64,000 bases of DNA from Gammaproteobacteria bacterium (GTDB lineage Bacteria > Pseudomonadota > Gammaproteobacteria > JADZEE01): positions 247,502 to 311,501 of the forward strand of contig JADZEE010000091.1 of the NCBI GenBank assembly GCA_020850735.1, in the 5' to 3' direction. Below are positions 62,104 to 64,000 of the stretch, piece by piece. The notes beneath the pieces were generated by a model. The model did no database searches. It was not told the DNA's origin and saw nothing but the letters and a program-made list of their open reading frames with translations. Position numbers and translations under genes: made by a program. Each line of letters opens with the position of its first letter. Positions within the stretch are counted from its first letter, which is position 1.

Positions 62104-63516
62104 CTACAAGAGCCGCATGAGGTCGTTGTAGAAAGCCAGCCCCATGAGGCCGAGCAGCAGAACCAGACCTATCTGCTGACCGAACACCTGCAGGCTCTCC
62201 GATACCGGCCTGCGCGTCACCAGCTCAATAAGGTAATACATTAGGTGCCCGCCATCCAGTAGCGGTACGGGCAAAAGATTGAGCACTCCGAGACTTACAC
62301 TGACGATAGCCAGAAACGCCAGGAACGCCGCGAAGCCGATGCTGGCCGACTGGCCGGCGTACTGCGCGATGCTGATCGGTCCGCTCAGGTTGCGCACCGA
62401 CGCCTCGCCGAACAGCATCTTGCCGAGGATCCCCAGGGTCAGCGCCGACGTGTCCCAGGTCTTTTCGCCGGCACGCACCATCGCGCGCAGCGGGCCGTAG
62501 CGCTCGGTCGCGACCGGCGGCGCCTGGATTTCCTGGTCCTGGTCGACCCCGGCGCCGATGCGTCCGATCGAATGCTCGGCCGGCGCGCACGCCGGGGCGG
62601 CGCCGAACCAGGCGGCAAGGCCTGCGCGCGGGCATTCGAGGTGCCGTTCCGGCACGAGCACCAGCCGCTCGCGCCGGTTCTGGCGCAGGATCTCGACCTC
62701 CATGGGCTGTTCCGGATGCGCCCGCACGTACCGAACCCAGTCGCTCCAGTCACCCATGGGCCGGCCGTCCACGGCGACGACGAGATCGCCCACCGCCAGT
62801 CCGGCCGCCTGCGCCCGGCCGCCGCTGACGATCTCGCCGATCCTGGGGGATAACTTCGCGCGCACGGGTTCCAGACCGAGCTTGTCGAAGAAATTGCCGC
62901 GGGTGACGTCGTCCACGCGCACGTCGCCGAGATCGAGCTCCACCTCGCGCCGGCCCGCGCGACCTTCGACCTGCACGCGCATGCGCTCGTGATCGAGCAC
63001 GCGCTTCATGGTCTCGTGCAGCACCGCTTCCCAGGTCGGCGTCGCGCGCCCGTTCACCGTGATGATGCGATCGCCGGCCTCGAGACCGGTCCGTTGCGCC
63101 ACCGTGCCCTCGCGCACAGCACCGACGATGGGAGCGACACCGTCGACACCGACCAGAAACATGACCCAGTAGGCGATGATCGCGAATACGAAGTTTGCGA
63201 TCGGACCGGCCGCGACGATGGCGCTGCGGTAGCCGAGCGGCTGGCGATTGAAGGCGCGGTGCGCCTCCCCGGGCGCCACCTCCCCCTCCCGCTCGTCGAG
63301 CATCTTGACGTAACCGCCGAGCGGCAGCACGGCGACCGTGAACTCGGTGGCATCGGGGCCGCAGCGCCGTGTCCACAGCGGCCGGCCGAAACCGAGTGAA
63401 AAACGCAGGATCTTCACGCCCAGCCGGCGCGCCACCCAGAAATGCCCGTATTCGTGCACGGCCACGAGCACGCCCAGGGCGACGACGAAGGCGAGGACGG
63501 AATGGATGACGTTCAT
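62104..63516 (-). CDS. rseP: RseP, site-2 zinc metalloprotease
   Basis: The 470-aa intramembrane protease has the HEYGH zinc motif in the first helix ([17 protein letters not shown]), the LDGGHL third ligand near the C-terminus, and two periplasmic PDZ domains ([37 protein letters not shown]). It cleaves RseA during envelope stress. It starts at ATG 63516, overlapping the dxr stop by 4 nt. Confidence 0.96.
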   Translation of the reverse strand: MNVIHSVLAFVVALGVLVAVHEYGHFWVARRLGVKILRFSLGFGRPLWTRRCGPDATEFTVAVLPLGGYVKMLDEREGEVAPGEAHRAFNRQPLGYRSAIVAAGPIANFVFAIIAYWVMFLVGVDGVAPIVGAVREGTVAQRTGLEAGDRIITVNGRATPTWEAVLHETMKRVLDHERMRVQVEGRAGRREVELDLGDVRVDDVTRGNFFDKLGLEPVRAKLSPRIGEIVSGGRAQAAGLAVGDLVVAVDGRPMGDWSDWVRYVRAHPEQPMEVEILRQNRRERLVLVPERHLECPRAGLAAWFGAAPACAPAEHSIGRIGAGVDQDQEIQAPPVATERYGPLRAMVRAGEKTWDTSALTLGILGKMLFGEASVRNLSGPISIAQYAGQSASIGFAAFLAFLAIVSVSLGVLNLLPVPLLDGGHLMYYLIELVTRRPVSESLQVFGQQIGLVLLLGLMGLAFYNDLMRLL

Positions 63517-64000
63517 GCCTGCGCGGTCGCCGTGACGGCTTCCCGGGCGACGCGACGCCCGGCAGCATCGGCGGCGAGCACGCTCTCCAGGGTGTCGGCG
63601 GCGACCGCGGGAATGGCTTCGAGCGCGCGCTCGATCACCGCGGCGATATCGGTAAACCGTATCGCCCGATCGAGAAAAGCAGCAACCGCGACTTCGTTGG
63701 CCGCGTTCAGGACGGCAGTCGCGGTGCCGCCCAGCGCCATGGCCGAGCGCGCGAGCCGCAGGCAGGGGAAACGGGTTTCGTCGGGCGCCTCGAAATCCAG
63801 CCGGCCGACGGCCGCCAGGTCCAGCGGCGTCGCCCCGCTGCCGATGCGCTCCGGATAGCCCAGGGCGTGGGCGATCGGCACGCGCATGTCCGGGTTGCCG
63901 AGCTGGGCGAGGACCGAGCCGTCCACGTACTCCACCAGCGAATGCACGACGCTCTGGGGGTGGATGAGCACCTCCAGGCGCTCGGCCGGCATGTCGAAGA
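63513..64000 (-). CDS. dxr: Dxr, 1-deoxy-D-xylulose 5-phosphate reductoisomerase (C-terminal part, cut by window edge)
   Basis: The visible 162 residues match the end of DXP reductoisomerase: [41 protein letters not shown], and [20 protein letters not shown], where the quoted first segment spans about 40 residues. The N-terminal NADPH domain lies outside the window. Dxr makes methylerythritol 4-phosphate in isoprenoid synthesis. It is coupled to rseP by a 4-nt overlap. Confidence 0.93.
   Translation of the reverse strand, partial: FDMPAERLEVLIHPQSVVHSLVEYVDGSVLAQLGNPDMRVPIAHALGYPERIGSGATPLDLAAVGRLDFEAPDETRFPCLRLARSAMALGGTATAVLNAANEVAVAAFLDRAIRFTDIAAVIERALEAIPAVAADTLESVLAADAAGRRVAREAVTATAQA

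Noticed and set aside
1..64000. CRISPR arrays, tRNA or rRNA genes, prophage
   Set aside because: No regularly spaced direct repeats, cloverleaf sequences, rRNA signatures or phage structural genes were seen on either strand.

Overview
The window is GC-rich, tightly packed bacterial chromosome from a Gram-negative, most likely a gammaproteobacterium. The best evidence is the right end (about 48.7-64 kb). It carries tilS, accA, dnaE, rnhB, lpxB, lpxA, fabZ, lpxD, skp, bamA, rseP and dxr on the minus strand, the classical gammaproteobacterial envelope/lipid A/replication block. No rRNA, tRNA or CRISPR array was seen.

Layout: 0-2.4 kb is a rimB-rimK-desuccinylase operon (+). 2.5-6.7 kb holds two divergent units: a minus operon of three overlapping genes (DUF447, an MfnB-like methanofuran-pathway enzyme, a pterin-4a-carbinolamine dehydratase) and a plus operon pqqCDE behind a sigma-54-type promoter. 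6.6-6.8 kb is a tandemly duplicated pqqE 3' end with REP hairpins. 6.9-11.4 kb has folP, a proline iminopeptidase, a SHOCT protein and a porin with a clear terminator and promoter. 11.6-15.9 kb is a tungsten/molybdenum aldehyde oxidoreductase operon of AorABCDE order. 16.3-22.9 kb has two PQQ-alcohol-oxidation accessory proteins (one internally shortened), a TonB-dependent receptor and a NarL-type two-component pair. These regions together suggest periplasmic PQQ-dependent alcohol oxidation, aldehyde oxidation and C1 (methanofuran/tetrahydromethanopterin-type) metabolism. The PQQ dehydrogenase, pqqA and pqqB are not in the window.

22.9-24.5 kb is a small foreign-looking island: IS110 transposase remnant, hicBA toxin-antitoxin, broken TIR-domain gene. 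One edge coincides with a dispersed hairpin repeat. 24.7-37.8 kb contains a FliK-like protein with an orphan FlhB C-terminal domain, an amidase, a CHASE4-GGDEF cyclase, an unknown 340-aa protein, a three-gene heavy-metal RND efflux operon and a TraB/GumN protein. 38-43.7 kb has a DUF1244 protein, NDH-2, an SRPBCC protein, an NtrC-type two-component pair and cytochrome b561.

The most interesting candidate for an undescribed system is 43.9-48.6 kb (+). It is a tightly coupled operon of an L,D-transpeptidase, a DUF302 lipoprotein, a MotA/TolQ/ExbB-type proton-channel protein, a MotB/ExbD-like partner whose periplasmic part is an Ig-like DUF2135-type domain, a two-helix membrane protein, and a VWA-TM-FHA protein with its own sigma-70 promoter. 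It looks like an ion-driven 5:2 motor coupled to the cell wall and to phosphothreonine signalling. Non-coding signals also include a four-copy dispersed hairpin family and a perfect 28-nt inverted repeat inside the aor operon.
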